A DNA stretch of 64,000 nt from Acidovorax sp. Leaf78. Lineage in GTDB: Bacteria; Pseudomonadota; Gammaproteobacteria; Burkholderiales; Burkholderiaceae_C. The stretch covers positions 124,001 to 188,000 of the forward strand of contig NZ_LMLZ01000024.1 in NCBI RefSeq assembly GCF_001422735.1, written 5' to 3'. The position numbers and the translations under genes were made by a program. Of this stretch, positions 1-8,714 are shown one piece after another. The notes under the pieces were generated by a model. It was given only the letters and a program-made list of their open reading frames with translations. It searched no databases and was not told the DNA's origin. Position 1 is the stretch's first letter. The number at the start of each line of letters is the position of its first letter.

Positions 1-108
1 TGAGGCCTGCGGCTCCAAGCCTGCCTGCGCAGGCTTGGACTGGCCGAAGAGGCCGCGCCTCTGGCGCGTGCCACCGAGCCGCGCAGCGGCTCAGGGGGGC
101 TTCACTTG
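1..108 (-). repeat. Interspersed repeat, family C (copy 1)
   Basis: Read on the minus strand it begins CCCCCTGAGCCGCTGCGC about 15 bases after the GST stop codon. It then shares the GGCGCGGCCTCTTCGGCC and CAGGCAGGCTTGGAGCC blocks with the copy downstream of the sulfatase at 62271-62432. It carries an internal hairpin (GCCTGCGCAGGC). Like the other copies it sits directly at a gene 3' end in a fixed orientation. The left boundary is cut by the window edge. Confidence 0.7.
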
Positions 109-114
109 ACGGCT

Positions 115-753
115 TCACTTCCTTGCCAACATCTCTGCCGTATTGGTCTTGCGGTCCGCATTCACGCGCTGCACATGCGGGCGCTCGGCCATGCGGGCCA
201 GGTAGTCGCGCACCGGCAGGTCGGCCAAAAAGTCGCGGCCGTAGACGATCTTGGTGGCCGAGCTCACCAGCGGCAAATGCACGATGGCCGCGCAGTCGGC
301 CAGCGTGAAGGTGTCGCCGCCAACGTAAGGGCTGAACTTGGCCAGTTGGGCAAACGCAGCGATGTTCTTGGTGAGCTGCGCACCGACCTTTTCGCGCGCG
401 GCCTCGCTCACGGTGCCGCCGAAAAAGGCCTGCGGATACAGGTTGCGCGCCACCAGCTCCAGGTGCAGCTCCAGAAAGGTGATCAGCTCGCGCACCTTGG
501 CCGCGGCCAGCGGGTCGGCCGGGATCAGCGGGTGTTCGGGGTACGCCGACTCGATGTAGTCCGCCATCACCGCCGACTCGCACAGCGTGCCGTGCGGCGT
601 GCGCAGGTAGGGCACCTTGCCCAGGGGCGACGCGCTGCGGTCGGTCTCGCCGACCCAGGCCAGCTCCTCGGTAAAGGACAGGCCCTTTTCGAGCAGGGCG
701 AGTTTGACCTTGTTGTAGTAGTTGCTGGCCGAAAAGCCGCAGAGCGTGAGCAT
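115..753 (-). CDS. Glutathione S-transferase family protein
   Basis: 212 aa, the usual length of a soluble bacterial GST. The N-terminal ~75 residues look like the thioredoxin-fold glutathione-binding half: a FSASNYYNK segment near residue 8 at the active-site position, a KVPYL cis-proline turn and the CESAVMADYI segment that normally contacts the glutathione glutamyl group. The remainder is a helical C-terminal domain. The start is supported by GGAGA about 7-8 bases upstream of the ATG. Members conjugate glutathione to electrophiles or isomerise and dehalogenate substrates in the cytoplasm; the substrate cannot be read from sequence. It is monocistronic and followed by a family C repeat. Confidence 0.9.
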   Translation of the reverse strand: MLTLCGFSASNYYNKVKLALLEKGLSFTEELAWVGETDRSASPLGKVPYLRTPHGTLCESAVMADYIESAYPEHPLIPADPLAAAKVRELITFLELHLELVARNLYPQAFFGGTVSEAAREKVGAQLTKNIAAFAQLAKFSPYVGGDTFTLADCAAIVHLPLVSSATKIVYGRDFLADLPVRDYLARMAERPHVQRVNADRKTNTAEMLARK

Positions 754-899
754 GGTGGTGTCTCCGTTGTTGTCGTTGAGGCAGGGGGCGGTGCAGGCAG
801 GCGCCAGGCCGGATCGTAGGCCCGGCCCGCCAGGGCGCCCGTCGCCCAGATGACCCCCGTCAAGGCCGCTGCAGGTGCGGCATCTACAATCGGGCCTCC

Positions 900-1268
900 A
901 TGGTGCCGTCCCTGCAAACCCTCCGCAGCCTTTGCTGGCTCGCCCGCTGTGTGCTGGCGTGGTTTGTACTGTCCCTCGGGGTGGCGGTGGCGTCGCCGCT
1001 GGTCAGCCCGCAGGCCATGGAGCTGATCTGCTCGGGCTCCGGCGCGATCAAGCTGCTGGTCAAGACCGACGACGGCGTGCAGGAAGTGACGAGCCACGCG
1101 CTCGACTGCCCGCTGTGCGCCCACGTCGGCGCACCGCCGCCCGCCGCGCAGGCCCCGCTGCCGGTCGTTCATCCCCTCGCGCATGCCTTGCGCCCCATCC
1201 CCGCCGCGCACATCGCTGCGCGCACGGCCGCGCCGCTGCCGCCGCGCGGGCCGCCCGTACTCTCCTGA
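900..1268 (+). CDS. DUF2946-like small exported protein of a copper locus
   Basis: 122 aa. An N-terminal hydrophobic segment (residues ~12-32, ending AVASP) looks like a signal peptide or anchor. The middle holds a CSGSG motif and a CPLC motif, the paired-cysteine arrangement I associate with the DUF2946 family, and the C-terminus is proline/alanine-rich with several histidines. DUF2946 genes commonly sit beside copper-linked TonB receptors, as here. The Cys and His residues suggest metal binding, but no reaction is known. It is first in a probable operon with the receptor, the YcnI-like protein and the PCu(A)C chaperone. A family A repeat begins 1-2 bases after its stop codon. Confidence 0.7.
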   Translation: MVPSLQTLRSLCWLARCVLAWFVLSLGVAVASPLVSPQAMELICSGSGAIKLLVKTDDGVQEVTSHALDCPLCAHVGAPPPAAQAPLPVVHPLAHALRPIPAAHIAARTAAPLPPRGPPVLS

Positions 1269-1269
1269 T

Positions 1270-1320
1270 TTGCTATTGATTCAATAGCTGCTGGCGCTTG
1301 TCCATCAAGCGGTAGCAGCC
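1270..1320 (+). repeat. Interspersed hairpin repeat, family A (copy 1)
   Basis: Two palindromic parts: GCTATTGATTCAATAGC, a perfect 17-base inverted repeat, then GCTGCTGGCGCTTG, a 5-base loop and CAAGCGGTAGCAGC, which form a stem with one two-base mismatch. It lies between the DUF2946 stop codon and the TonB receptor start. Related copies occur at 3718, 13380, 22926, 34626, 44310, 49209, 54787 and 62646. Confidence 0.8.
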
Positions 1321-1347
1321 TGTTTGGCTTGTATTTCAGGAGTTTCC

Positions 1348-3678
1348 ATGCGCAAAAGCCGCAGGGTGCTGGCCGTGGCCGGTGCCTTTCCTCTCGCCCT
1401 GTTCGCGGCTGCGCCCGCGCAGGCCCAGGCCGCCGACGGCGCGCCCGTCAAGGCGCTGGGCGTCGTCACCATCACCGGCGGCCAGCCCACTTCGCTGCCC
1501 ACGCAGATCCCCACCACCATCGAAGGCGTGACGCGCGAGCAGATCGAGCATTCGATCAACGCCACCGACAGCGAAGACGCGCTCAAATACCTGCCCAGCC
1601 TGCTGGTGCGCAAGCGCTACATCGGCGATTACAACCATGCCGTGCTGTCCACGCGCGCCTCGGGCACGGGCAACCCGGCGCGGTCGATGGTGTTTGCCGA
1701 CGGCATCTTGCTCAGCAACTACCTGGGCAACGGGCCCACCAACGCGCCGCGCTGGATGCTGGTCACGCCCGAGGAGATCGAGCGGGTGGACGTTCTCTAC
1801 GGCCCGTTCTCGGCCGCGTATGCCGGCAACTCGGTGGGCGCCGTGGTGGACTACGTGACGCGCATGCCCACCCGGTTCGAGGCGCACGGCAAGGTCAGCG
1901 TGCAGCACCAGCCGTTCGATTTGTACAGCACCAGCGCCAGCTACGGCGGCCAGCAGGCCAGCGCGTCGGTCGGCAACAAGAACGGCGACTGGTCGTGGTT
2001 CCTCAACTTCAGCAAGACCGACAGCGAAGGCCAGCCGCTGACCTTCCCTACGCGCCTGGTTGCTGCCGGCACACCGAGCGGAGCGGGCACATCCGGCAAC
2101 GCGGGCACACCGGTCACCGGCGCGGTGGCGGGCAGCAACCGCAGCAACCAGCCGTGGTACCTGCTGGGCACCGCCACGCAGTACCGCACGCAGCAGGACC
2201 ACATCAAGGCCAAGCTCGCCTACGACGTCACGCCCACGGTGCGCGCGGCCTACACCTTCGGCTGGTGGCACAACGAGTCCGAAGGCCGCCCCGCCAGCTA
2301 CCTGCGCGATGCGGGCGGCAACGCGGTCTATAGCGGCAACGTCAACATCAATGGCCGCGCGTTCATGCTCATGCCGACCGACTTCAATGTGTCCAACGAA
2401 GAGCTCACGCACTTCATGCACGGCCTGTCGGTCAAGAGCCGCACGCAGGGCGTGTTCGACTGGGAGGTCGCCGCCAGCCGCTACGACTACCACCAGGACA
2501 CCCTGCGCGCCGCCACCGTGGCCCTGCCCGCCGCACTGAACGGCGGCGCGGGCCGCATCGTCGACGGCAAGGGCACCGGCTGGACCACGCTGGCCGCCAA
2601 GGGCACCTGGCGTCCCGAGGGGATGCAGGGCACGCACATCGTGGACTTCGGCCTGCAGCGCGACAGCTACCAGCTGCGCAGCATCGAGAACGCCACCACG
2701 AACTGGATCAACGGCGCCGCCGGTGCGCGCAACCAGGCGTTCAACGGCGACACGCAGCTAATCGGCCTGTGGGCGCAGGACACCTGGAAGATCGCGCCCC
2801 GGTGGAAGGCCGTGCTGGGCGCGCGCGCCGAGCGCTGGAGCACCAGCCACGGGCAGACGGCCAATGCCAGCACGGTGCTGGGCCACCCCGAGCGCACCGA
2901 GAACTACCTCTCGCCCAAGGCCGCCGTGGCCTACCAGGCCAGCGCGCAGTGGGTGCTCAAGGCCTCCACCGGCCGCGCGGTGCGCATGCCCACGGTGTCC
3001 GAGCTCTACCAGGGCGGCATCAGCGGCAGCGGGGTGCTGGTCAACAACGACCCGAACCTCAGGCCCGAAAAGTCCTGGACCACCGAGCTGACCGCCGAGC
3101 GCGACCTGGCCGGCTGGGGCGGCGAGGGCCTGCTGCGCCTGACCGCGTTCTTCGAGCGCACGCGCGACGCGCTGTACTCGCAGACCAACGTGCTCGTCAC
3201 CCCCAACGTGACCAATGTGCAGAACGTGGACGCCATCCGCACCCAGGGCCTGGAAGCGTCCTACCAGGCCGCCAACGTGTTCGTGCGCGGCCTGGACATT
3301 GGCAGCAGCCTGACCTGGACCGACTCCAAGATCACCAGGAACGACAAGTTCCCAGCCAGCGTCGGCAAGTGGCAACCGCGCATTCCCGCCTGGCGCGCCA
3401 GTGCCGTGGCCACCTACCGGCCCAACGCCACCTGGTCGTACACCCTGGGCGCGCGCTACAGCGGCAAGCAGTACGGCACGCTGGACAACACCGACTCCCA
3501 CGGCTTTGCCTACCAGGGCACGAGCCGCTACTTCACCACCGACGTGCGCGTGCGCTACCAGGTCAGCCAGCAGGTCAGCGTGGCCGTGGGCATCGACAAC
3601 CTCAACAACTACCGCTACTGGAATTTCCATCCGTATCCGCAGCGGACGTACATGGCTGAACTGAAGGTCACCCCCTGA
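1348..3678 (+). CDS. TonB-dependent outer-membrane receptor, probably copper-related
   Basis: 776 aa. It has an alanine-rich signal peptide (to about residue 30, AQAQA), then a plug domain (about residues 45-165, with the R-MVFADGILLSNY and EIERVDVLYGPFSAAYAG segments typical of plugs) and a long 22-strand type barrel rich in aromatic residues. The family takes up metal complexes or siderophores using TonB-ExbBD energy. Copper as substrate is inferred only from neighbours: DUF2946 upstream, YcnI and PCu(A)C downstream. I chose ATG 1348, preceded by CAGGA, over an in-frame TTG at 1324, because the signal peptide begins cleanly there. The C-terminus (ELKVTP) lacks the usual terminal aromatic residue. 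The YcnI gene follows after 18 bases. Confidence 0.9.
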   Translation: MRKSRRVLAVAGAFPLALFAAAPAQAQAADGAPVKALGVVTITGGQPTSLPTQIPTTIEGVTREQIEHSINATDSEDALKYLPSLLVRKRYIGDYNHAVLSTRASGTGNPARSMVFADGILLSNYLGNGPTNAPRWMLVTPEEIERVDVLYGPFSAAYAGNSVGAVVDYVTRMPTRFEAHGKVSVQHQPFDLYSTSASYGGQQASASVGNKNGDWSWFLNFSKTDSEGQPLTFPTRLVAAGTPSGAGTSGNAGTPVTGAVAGSNRSNQPWYLLGTATQYRTQQDHIKAKLAYDVTPTVRAAYTFGWWHNESEGRPASYLRDAGGNAVYSGNVNINGRAFMLMPTDFNVSNEELTHFMHGLSVKSRTQGVFDWEVAASRYDYHQDTLRAATVALPAALNGGAGRIVDGKGTGWTTLAAKGTWRPEGMQGTHIVDFGLQRDSYQLRSIENATTNWINGAAGARNQAFNGDTQLIGLWAQDTWKIAPRWKAVLGARAERWSTSHGQTANASTVLGHPERTENYLSPKAAVAYQASAQWVLKASTGRAVRMPTVSELYQGGISGSGVLVNNDPNLRPEKSWTTELTAERDLAGWGGEGLLRLTAFFERTRDALYSQTNVLVTPNVTNVQNVDAIRTQGLEASYQAANVFVRGLDIGSSLTWTDSKITRNDKFPASVGKWQPRIPAWRASAVATYRPNATWSYTLGARYSGKQYGTLDNTDSHGFAYQGTSRYFTTDVRVRYQVSQQVSVAVGIDNLNNYRYWNFHPYPQRTYMAELKVTP

Positions 3679-3696
3679 GAAAGAAAGGTTACGGAA

Positions 3697-4257
3697 ATGA
3701 ATGTGAATACTATGAAAAAGATAGCTGCTGGCGCTTTATGGATCAGCGGTAGCGCCCTTTTTGCACCTGCATCCGCCCACGTGGTGCTTGAATACCAGGT
3801 GGCCCCGGCGGCCAGCAGCTACAAGGCGACCTTCAAGGTGGGCCATGGCTGCGGCGCGGCGCCCACGCGGCAGATCGTGGTGGACATTCCGGCCGGCATG
3901 CGCGGTGCGCGGCCCATGCCCAAGCCGGGTTGGGTGCTGGACGTGCAGCGCGACAAGCTCGCGCAGCCGTATAGCAGCCATGGCCGCAGCGTCACCGAAG
4001 ACGTAGTGCGCATCACCTGGACGGCCAAGACGCCGGACGACGTGCTGCCAAGCGCGCACTACGACGAGTTCGTGGTGGTAGCGACCACGCCCGAGCAGGC
4101 GGGCACCGTGTACTGGCCCGTGCGCCAGGTCTGCACCGAGGGCCGCAGCGACTGGACCGAGGTGCCAAAGCCCGGTCAGAAGCTGTCGGACCTGAAGTCC
4201 CCTGCGGCCGCACTGGAGATTCTTCCCGGCGGCAGCGCGGGTGGCCACAATCACTGA
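3697..4257 (+). CDS. YcnI-like DUF1775 copper-binding exported protein
   Basis: 186 aa. The signal peptide ends ASA and the mature protein would start at His28 (HVVLEYQVAP). A free N-terminal histidine is the copper ligand known for YcnI/DUF1775 proteins. Further family features are KVGHGCG, PTRQIVVDIP and the PGWVLDV tryptophan segment. The tail is GGHNH. It probably binds copper in the periplasm and works with the downstream PCu(A)C protein; many relatives are fused to or beside that domain. The hydrophobic core of the signal peptide (KIAAGALWISGSALF) is encoded by DNA closely matching the family A repeat, which is unusual. It lies 18 bases after the receptor gene, so they are likely co-transcribed. 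Confidence 0.85.
   Translation: MNVNTMKKIAAGALWISGSALFAPASAHVVLEYQVAPAASSYKATFKVGHGCGAAPTRQIVVDIPAGMRGARPMPKPGWVLDVQRDKLAQPYSSHGRSVTEDVVRITWTAKTPDDVLPSAHYDEFVVVATTPEQAGTVYWPVRQVCTEGRSDWTEVPKPGQKLSDLKSPAAALEILPGGSAGGHNH
3718..3757 (+). repeat. Family A repeat inside the ycnI-like signal-peptide coding region
   Basis: The segment from GATAGCTGCTGGCGCTT to AGCGGTAGC matches the family A hairpin at 1285-1318, with the loop region diverged. It is fully in frame and encodes the signal-peptide h-region of the DUF1775 protein. Confidence 0.6.
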
Positions 4258-4304
4258 CAGTGGCCGCGTTCCTCATCTTTGTCGCTAGCTATCCCTTTCT
4301 CCCT

Positions 4305-4326
4305 GCCACGCCGCACCATGCGTGGC
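4305..4326 (+). other. Small hairpin between the ycnI-like and PCu(A)C genes
   Basis: GCCACGC and GCGTGGC form a 7-bp stem around an 8-base loop, within a 103-base gap between two genes of the copper cluster. There is no T-run after it, so it is not a convincing terminator. It could be a processing or stability element. Confidence 0.3.
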
Positions 4327-4360
4327 GCTGCACCTCTTCTGAACTGAAGGACAAGACACC

Positions 4361-4855
4361 ATGACATCCACACGCTTTCACACCGCCGCCCAGGCCTGCA
4401 TCCTGGCTGCCACGCTCGCTGGCGCCTCTGCCTGGGCACAGACCGCTGCCGCCGTCAAGGTCGAGGGCGCCTGGGCCCGCGCCAGCGTGCAAGGCCAAAA
4501 AGGCACCGGCGCCTTCATGCAGCTGACCGCCAAGGACGGCGCCCGCCTGGTGCGCGCCGAGTCGCCGGCCGCGGGCGTGACCGAAGTGCACGAGATGAAG
4601 ATGGAAGGCGACGTGATGAAGATGCGCGCCGTGCCCGCCCTGGACCTGCCCGCGGGCAAGACGGTGGAGCTCAAGCCCGGCGGCTACCACGTCATGCTGC
4701 TCGACCTGAAGGCTCCGCTGGCCAAGGACAGCACCGTGCCCATCACCCTGGTGTTCCAGGACGCCAAGGGCGCCGAGAGCAAGCTGAACCTGAGCGTGCC
4801 GGTGGGCACGTCGGCACCGGGCGCCGCACCTGCGGCACACGGACACAAGCACTGA
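4361..4855 (+). CDS. Periplasmic copper chaperone PCu(A)C
   Basis: 164 aa with a signal peptide to about residue 26 (ASAWA). The complete copper(I) motif of the family is present with exact spacing: His77, ten residues, Met88, 21 residues, His110, x, Met112. The C-terminus ends HGHKH, an extra His-rich metal site. Known family members deliver Cu(I) in the periplasm, in several bacteria to the CuA or CuB sites of cytochrome oxidase, often with ScoI. Its place after a receptor and a YcnI-like protein suggests a complete copper acquisition route from outer membrane to periplasm. Confidence 0.92.
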   Translation: MTSTRFHTAAQACILAATLAGASAWAQTAAAVKVEGAWARASVQGQKGTGAFMQLTAKDGARLVRAESPAAGVTEVHEMKMEGDVMKMRAVPALDLPAGKTVELKPGGYHVMLLDLKAPLAKDSTVPITLVFQDAKGAESKLNLSVPVGTSAPGAAPAAHGHKH

Positions 4856-5020
4856 CCGTCGCGACGCGCTGCTGCCGTCCTTTCTTGGGCGCCTGAGGTG
4901 CGCCGCGGCCCGATAGCCCGGCGCGCACCCCGGAAAAGACCGTACGCCCGCAGGGCAGGCATTGGAGTAAGCTGTGCTCCCACCACAGAATCACCCAGTC
5001 CCACCTCTTGCGGAGCGGCC

Positions 5021-5908
5021 ATGAGCGACACATCCAACTTCGGTTTCGGCAAACTCGTCCCCGGTTTCGACTTTCTGCAAAGCCTGGCCAAGGGCGCATC
5101 GAGCAGCATTCCCCAGCTGCCCAACCTCTCCAACTGGGTGGCGCCCACCATCAGCGTGGAAGAGCTGGAAAAGCGCATCGATGAACTCAAGGCGGTGCAG
5201 TTCTGGCTGGAGCAGAACTCGCGCGCCCTGGCCGCGACCATCCAGGCGCTGGAAGTGCAAAAGATGACCCTGGCCACGCTCAAGGGCATGAACTTCAGCA
5301 TGGGCGACGTGGCCAATGCCTTCAAGCTCAAGACCGCCGACACCGTGATGAGCGGCGTGCAAAAGGCCGCCGGCACCGTGAGCGGTGCGGCCGACGCCGT
5401 GGCAGGTGCCGCAGCCCGCGTGGCGAGCCGTGCTGCCGACGCGCAGGCGGATGAGGCGGAAGAAGCCGAAGAGGAAGATGACGCCCCCGCAGCGGCCCCC
5501 AAGTCGAAGGCAGACAAGGCCGGCAAAGCCAAGGCCGCGAGTGCCGCCGAGCCCAATGTGGTCGACCCGATGCAATGGTGGGGCGCGCTCACCAGCCAGT
5601 TCCAGCAGATCGCCACCAACGCGATGAAGGACGCCGCCAAGCAGACGGCCATCGACACCACCAAGAACATGGCCACCGGCTTGGCCAAAGAAGCATTCAA
5701 GACAGCGTCGGGCATGGCCAGCCAGTTCGCCGCCAAGGGCCTGCAGACCGTCCAGGGCACTGGCAAACGCGCCTCCGCCTCCAGCGCCGCCAAGAAAGCC
5801 GCGCCGGCAGCTGCCAAAAAGCCCGCGCCCCGCAAGGCCGCCGCCAAGCCCGCGGCCAAGAAATCCACCTCCCGCACCAGCGCCTCGCCGCGCAAGCGCG
5901 CGGGCTGA
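5021..5908 (+). CDS. PhaM-like polyhydroxyalkanoate granule protein
   Basis: 295 aa. The N-terminal half (residues 1-110) has the PhaM signature: a GFDFLQSLA segment, the ELEKRIDELKAVQFWLEQN helix and the TIQALEVQKMTLATLKGM helix. The C-terminal third is low-complexity Ala/Lys/Pro, like histone H1, and could bind DNA. In Ralstonia, PhaM links PHB synthase and granules to the nucleoid and helps share granules between daughter cells. I chose ATG 5021 (M-S-D-T) because upstream in-frame sequence is Arg/Pro-rich with no family resemblance. An acidic run of Glu/Asp lies near residue 148. No phaC lies in the window, so the role rests on similarity alone. Confidence 0.8.
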   Translation: MSDTSNFGFGKLVPGFDFLQSLAKGASSSIPQLPNLSNWVAPTISVEELEKRIDELKAVQFWLEQNSRALAATIQALEVQKMTLATLKGMNFSMGDVANAFKLKTADTVMSGVQKAAGTVSGAADAVAGAAARVASRAADAQADEAEEAEEEDDAPAAAPKSKADKAGKAKAASAAEPNVVDPMQWWGALTSQFQQIATNAMKDAAKQTAIDTTKNMATGLAKEAFKTASGMASQFAAKGLQTVQGTGKRASASSAAKKAAPAAAKKPAPRKAAAKPAAKKSTSRTSASPRKRAG

Positions 5909-5970
5909 CGGGGCCGGGCGCGGCGGGTGCAACGAACCCGCTCGCCGGCTGGCCTGCCCCCAGAGAGACC

Positions 5971-7305
5971 ATGATGAAACTATTTCCCTCCGGCCATGCC
6001 ACACACCCGCAGTGGCGCATGGCCGCCGCGCTGGTGCTGGCCCAGCTGCGCGCCCAGATGGCGCTGCCCGGCTACGCCGCGGCGCCCACGCTGGGCCTGC
6101 TGTACATCACCGACCACTACGCCGATGAAGCGCAGGCGCTGCTCGACTACCTGAGCGGCGAACTGCCCGAGGTCACCGACTGGAGCGGCACGGTGGGCGT
6201 GGGCGTGTCGGCCAACAACGCCGAATACTTCGACGAGCCCGCGCTGTCGGTCATGCTGCTGGACGTGCCGGCCGACCAGTACCGCGTGTTCTCGGGCGTG
6301 GCACCGTTGCCCACGCATCCGGCGCACCCTGCGCACGGGGGCGGCGGCTTCACCGCGCACACGGCGCTGGTCCATGCCGATGGCCACACGCCCGAGCTGG
6401 CCGAGTTGATCCTGGAGATGGCCGAACGCACGGACACCGGCTACCTTTTCGGCGGGCTGACGGCCAGCCGCAGCGCCAGCGTGCAGTTCGCGGTCGGCGG
6501 CAACGGCAACCTGGCGGGGCAGGGCGCGGCCACCGGCGTGTTCGACGGCGGCCTGTCGGGTGTGGCGTTCGGGCCCGGCGTGGCGCTGGTGTCGCGCGTC
6601 ACCCAGGGCTGCCAGCCGGTGGGTGCACTGCGCGCAGTCACCGCCGCGCAGGAGAACGTGGTGCTCGAGCTCGACGGCGAGCCCGCGCTCGACGTGCTGC
6701 TGGACACACTGGAGGTCTCGCTGGACGGCGACCCGCAGCCCGCGCTGCGCAAGGTGCGTGCCACGCTGGCGGGGCTGGTCAACGCGGGCGAGCAGCCCCA
6801 GGGCCAGCGCCGCACCGGCCACTTCGGCACCGACACGCGCGTGCGCCACATCGTGGGGCTCGACGGCTCGCGCCGGGGCGTGGCCCTGGCAGACAGGGTG
6901 GAGACCGGCATGCACCTGGCGTTCTGCCAGCGCAATGTGGCCGCCGCCCGCGCCGACCTGATGCGGATCTGCGCCGAGATCCGCGAAGAACTGGAGCCCG
7001 AAGAACTGGAGCCCATGCACCTGGTGTCGGACGCCGACAGCGATACACTGCCCGCGTCCCTGGCCCCCAGCACGGGGCCAGGCCAGGGCGCATCGCCCAA
7101 GGCCGGGCAGCGCATCTGCGGCGCGATCTACGTGAGCTGCTCCGGCCGCGGGGGGCCGCATTTCGGCGGGCCCAGCGCCGAGCTGCAAATCGTGCGCCAT
7201 GCCCTGGGCGACGTGCCGCTGGTGGGCTTTTTTGCCGGAGGCGAGATCGCGCACCACCACCTGTACGGCTACACCGGCGTGCTGACGGTGTTCGTGGGGG
7301 ACTAG
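5971..7305 (+). CDS. FIST-domain sensor protein
   Basis: 444 aa. It has the FIST_N segment (about residues 30-240, with GLLYITDHYADEA, the TGYLFGGLTASRS glycine-rich loop and the GVAFGPGVALVSRV strand) and then a FIST_C segment (about 250-430, ending AELQIVRHALGDVPLVGFFAGGEIA). FIST domains are thought to sense small ligands, perhaps amino acids, and often sit next to chemotaxis or GGDEF partners. Here the protein has no attached output domain and no signalling neighbour. It is cytoplasmic, with no signal peptide. It follows phaM by 62 bases and may be co-transcribed. Confidence 0.85.
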   Translation: MMKLFPSGHATHPQWRMAAALVLAQLRAQMALPGYAAAPTLGLLYITDHYADEAQALLDYLSGELPEVTDWSGTVGVGVSANNAEYFDEPALSVMLLDVPADQYRVFSGVAPLPTHPAHPAHGGGGFTAHTALVHADGHTPELAELILEMAERTDTGYLFGGLTASRSASVQFAVGGNGNLAGQGAATGVFDGGLSGVAFGPGVALVSRVTQGCQPVGALRAVTAAQENVVLELDGEPALDVLLDTLEVSLDGDPQPALRKVRATLAGLVNAGEQPQGQRRTGHFGTDTRVRHIVGLDGSRRGVALADRVETGMHLAFCQRNVAAARADLMRICAEIREELEPEELEPMHLVSDADSDTLPASLAPSTGPGQGASPKAGQRICGAIYVSCSGRGGPHFGGPSAELQIVRHALGDVPLVGFFAGGEIAHHHLYGYTGVLTVFVGD

Positions 7306-7344
7306 GCCCCGACGCCGAGCCCAGGCTGCTCAAAGCCAAAGAAA

Positions 7345-7366
7345 AAGGCGACCCGCGGGTCGCCTT
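7345..7366. terminator. Bidirectional intrinsic terminator between FIST and corC-like genes
   Basis: A perfect 22-base palindrome (AAGGCGACCC then GC then GGGTCGCCTT). On the minus strand it is followed by TTTTTC, a good terminator for the corC-like gene that ends at 7392. On the plus strand the tail is poorer (TTCGTC), so termination of the FIST gene is less certain. Confidence 0.75.
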
Positions 7367-7391
7367 CGTCATGGGTGCGCCTCAGTGAGCA

Positions 7392-8714
7392 TCAACCTGC
7401 GGGCAGCCCTTCAGGCTCGTCCCGCTCTTCGTCGGTGAGCTTGGTGGCCAGGATCTTGTCGATGGTCTTGCCGTCCATGTCCACCACTTCGAGCTTCCAG
7501 TTCTCCCACTTCACCGTGTCGGTCACCTTGGGCAGGCGGCCCGTCAGCAGCATGATCATGCCGCTCAGCGTGTGGTAGCGGCCACGCTCTTCCTCGGGCA
7601 CGGTGTCCAGGTTCAGGCGGTCCTTCAGCTCGGGCACGGGGATGTGGCCGTCCAGCAGCCAGCTGCCGTCGTCGCGCTGCAGCGCCCAGGATGTTTCCGG
7701 GTCGCGCGGCTGGAACTCGCCGGTGATGGCCTCGATCAGGTCCTGCAGCGTGACGATGCCCTGCACCTCGCCGTACTCGTCGATCACGAACGCCATGTGC
7801 ACGTCCTGCAGCCGGAAGTTGTCCAGCAGTTCCATGCCGGTGATGGTCTCGGGCACATACAGCGCCGTCTGCAGCGGCTGGTCGGCCAGGCCCTGCTGGC
7901 GGTCGCGCAGCGCACGCGACAGCCACTGGCGCGCGTTGATCACGCCCACGATGTTGTCCATGCCGCCACGCACCACGGGGAAGCGCGCGTGGTCCGATTC
8001 TTCGATGCGCGCCAGGTTCTCCTCGAACGTCGCTTCGATGTCCAGGCACACCACGTCGCCACGCGGCAGCATCAGCGAGCCGATCTGGCGGTCGTCCAGC
8101 CGGAACACATTGCGCACCATGGTGTGCTCGTGCGACTCGATCACGCCGGCCGTCGTGCCCTCCACCAGCATGGCGTGGATCTCTTCTTCGGTCACGGGGC
8201 TGCCGCTGGTTTCCTTCACGCCGAGCAAACGCAGCAGGGTGCGCGTGGACGTGGACAGCAGCAGCACGAACGGCTTGGTCGCCAGCGCCAGAAAGTTGAT
8301 GGGCCGCGCCACCAGGCGGGCAAAGGTCTCGGGGTACGACTGGCCGATGCGCTTGGGCACCAGTTCACCCACCACGATCGAGAAGTACGTGATCAGCACC
8401 ACCACCAAGCCGGTGGCGGCATAGTTGCCGTAGGGCTGGGGCATGCCCAGCGAGTACAGCCACGACGCCAGTGGTGCGGCCAGCGCGGCCTCGCCCACGA
8501 TACCGTTGAGCACGCCGATGGACGTGATGCCGATCTGGATGGTGGAGAGAAAACGCGTGGGGTCTTCGCCCAGCTTCACGGCAGCGGCGGCGCCGCTATC
8601 GCCCTCGTCTATCAGCTTTTGCAGCCGGGCCTTGCGTGCGGTGACCAGGGCGATCTCCGACATGGCAAACAGGCCGTTAAGACAGATGAGGGCGAACAGT
8701 ATTGCTATTTCCAT
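7392..8714 (-). CDS. CorC/HlyC-family membrane protein (DUF21, CBS pair, CorC_HlyC)
   Basis: 440 aa. An N-terminal DUF21/CNNM membrane region (residues 1-185, about four membrane segments, with GVLNGIVGEA and the FSIVVGELVPKRIG signature) is followed by paired CBS domains (about 205-330; PVVRGGMDNIVGVI and MAFVIDEYGEVQGIVTLQDLIEAITGE) and a C-terminal CorC_HlyC domain (about 345-430). The family is linked to magnesium or cobalt homeostasis and metal resistance, with CBS domains binding nucleotides such as Mg-ATP. The old name 'hemolysin' is not a functional statement. It is monocistronic and followed by the strong terminator at 7345. Confidence 0.9.
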   Translation of the reverse strand: MEIAILFALICLNGLFAMSEIALVTARKARLQKLIDEGDSGAAAAVKLGEDPTRFLSTIQIGITSIGVLNGIVGEAALAAPLASWLYSLGMPQPYGNYAATGLVVVLITYFSIVVGELVPKRIGQSYPETFARLVARPINFLALATKPFVLLLSTSTRTLLRLLGVKETSGSPVTEEEIHAMLVEGTTAGVIESHEHTMVRNVFRLDDRQIGSLMLPRGDVVCLDIEATFEENLARIEESDHARFPVVRGGMDNIVGVINARQWLSRALRDRQQGLADQPLQTALYVPETITGMELLDNFRLQDVHMAFVIDEYGEVQGIVTLQDLIEAITGEFQPRDPETSWALQRDDGSWLLDGHIPVPELKDRLNLDTVPEEERGRYHTLSGMIMLLTGRLPKVTDTVKWENWKLEVVDMDGKTIDKILATKLTDEERDEPEGLPAG

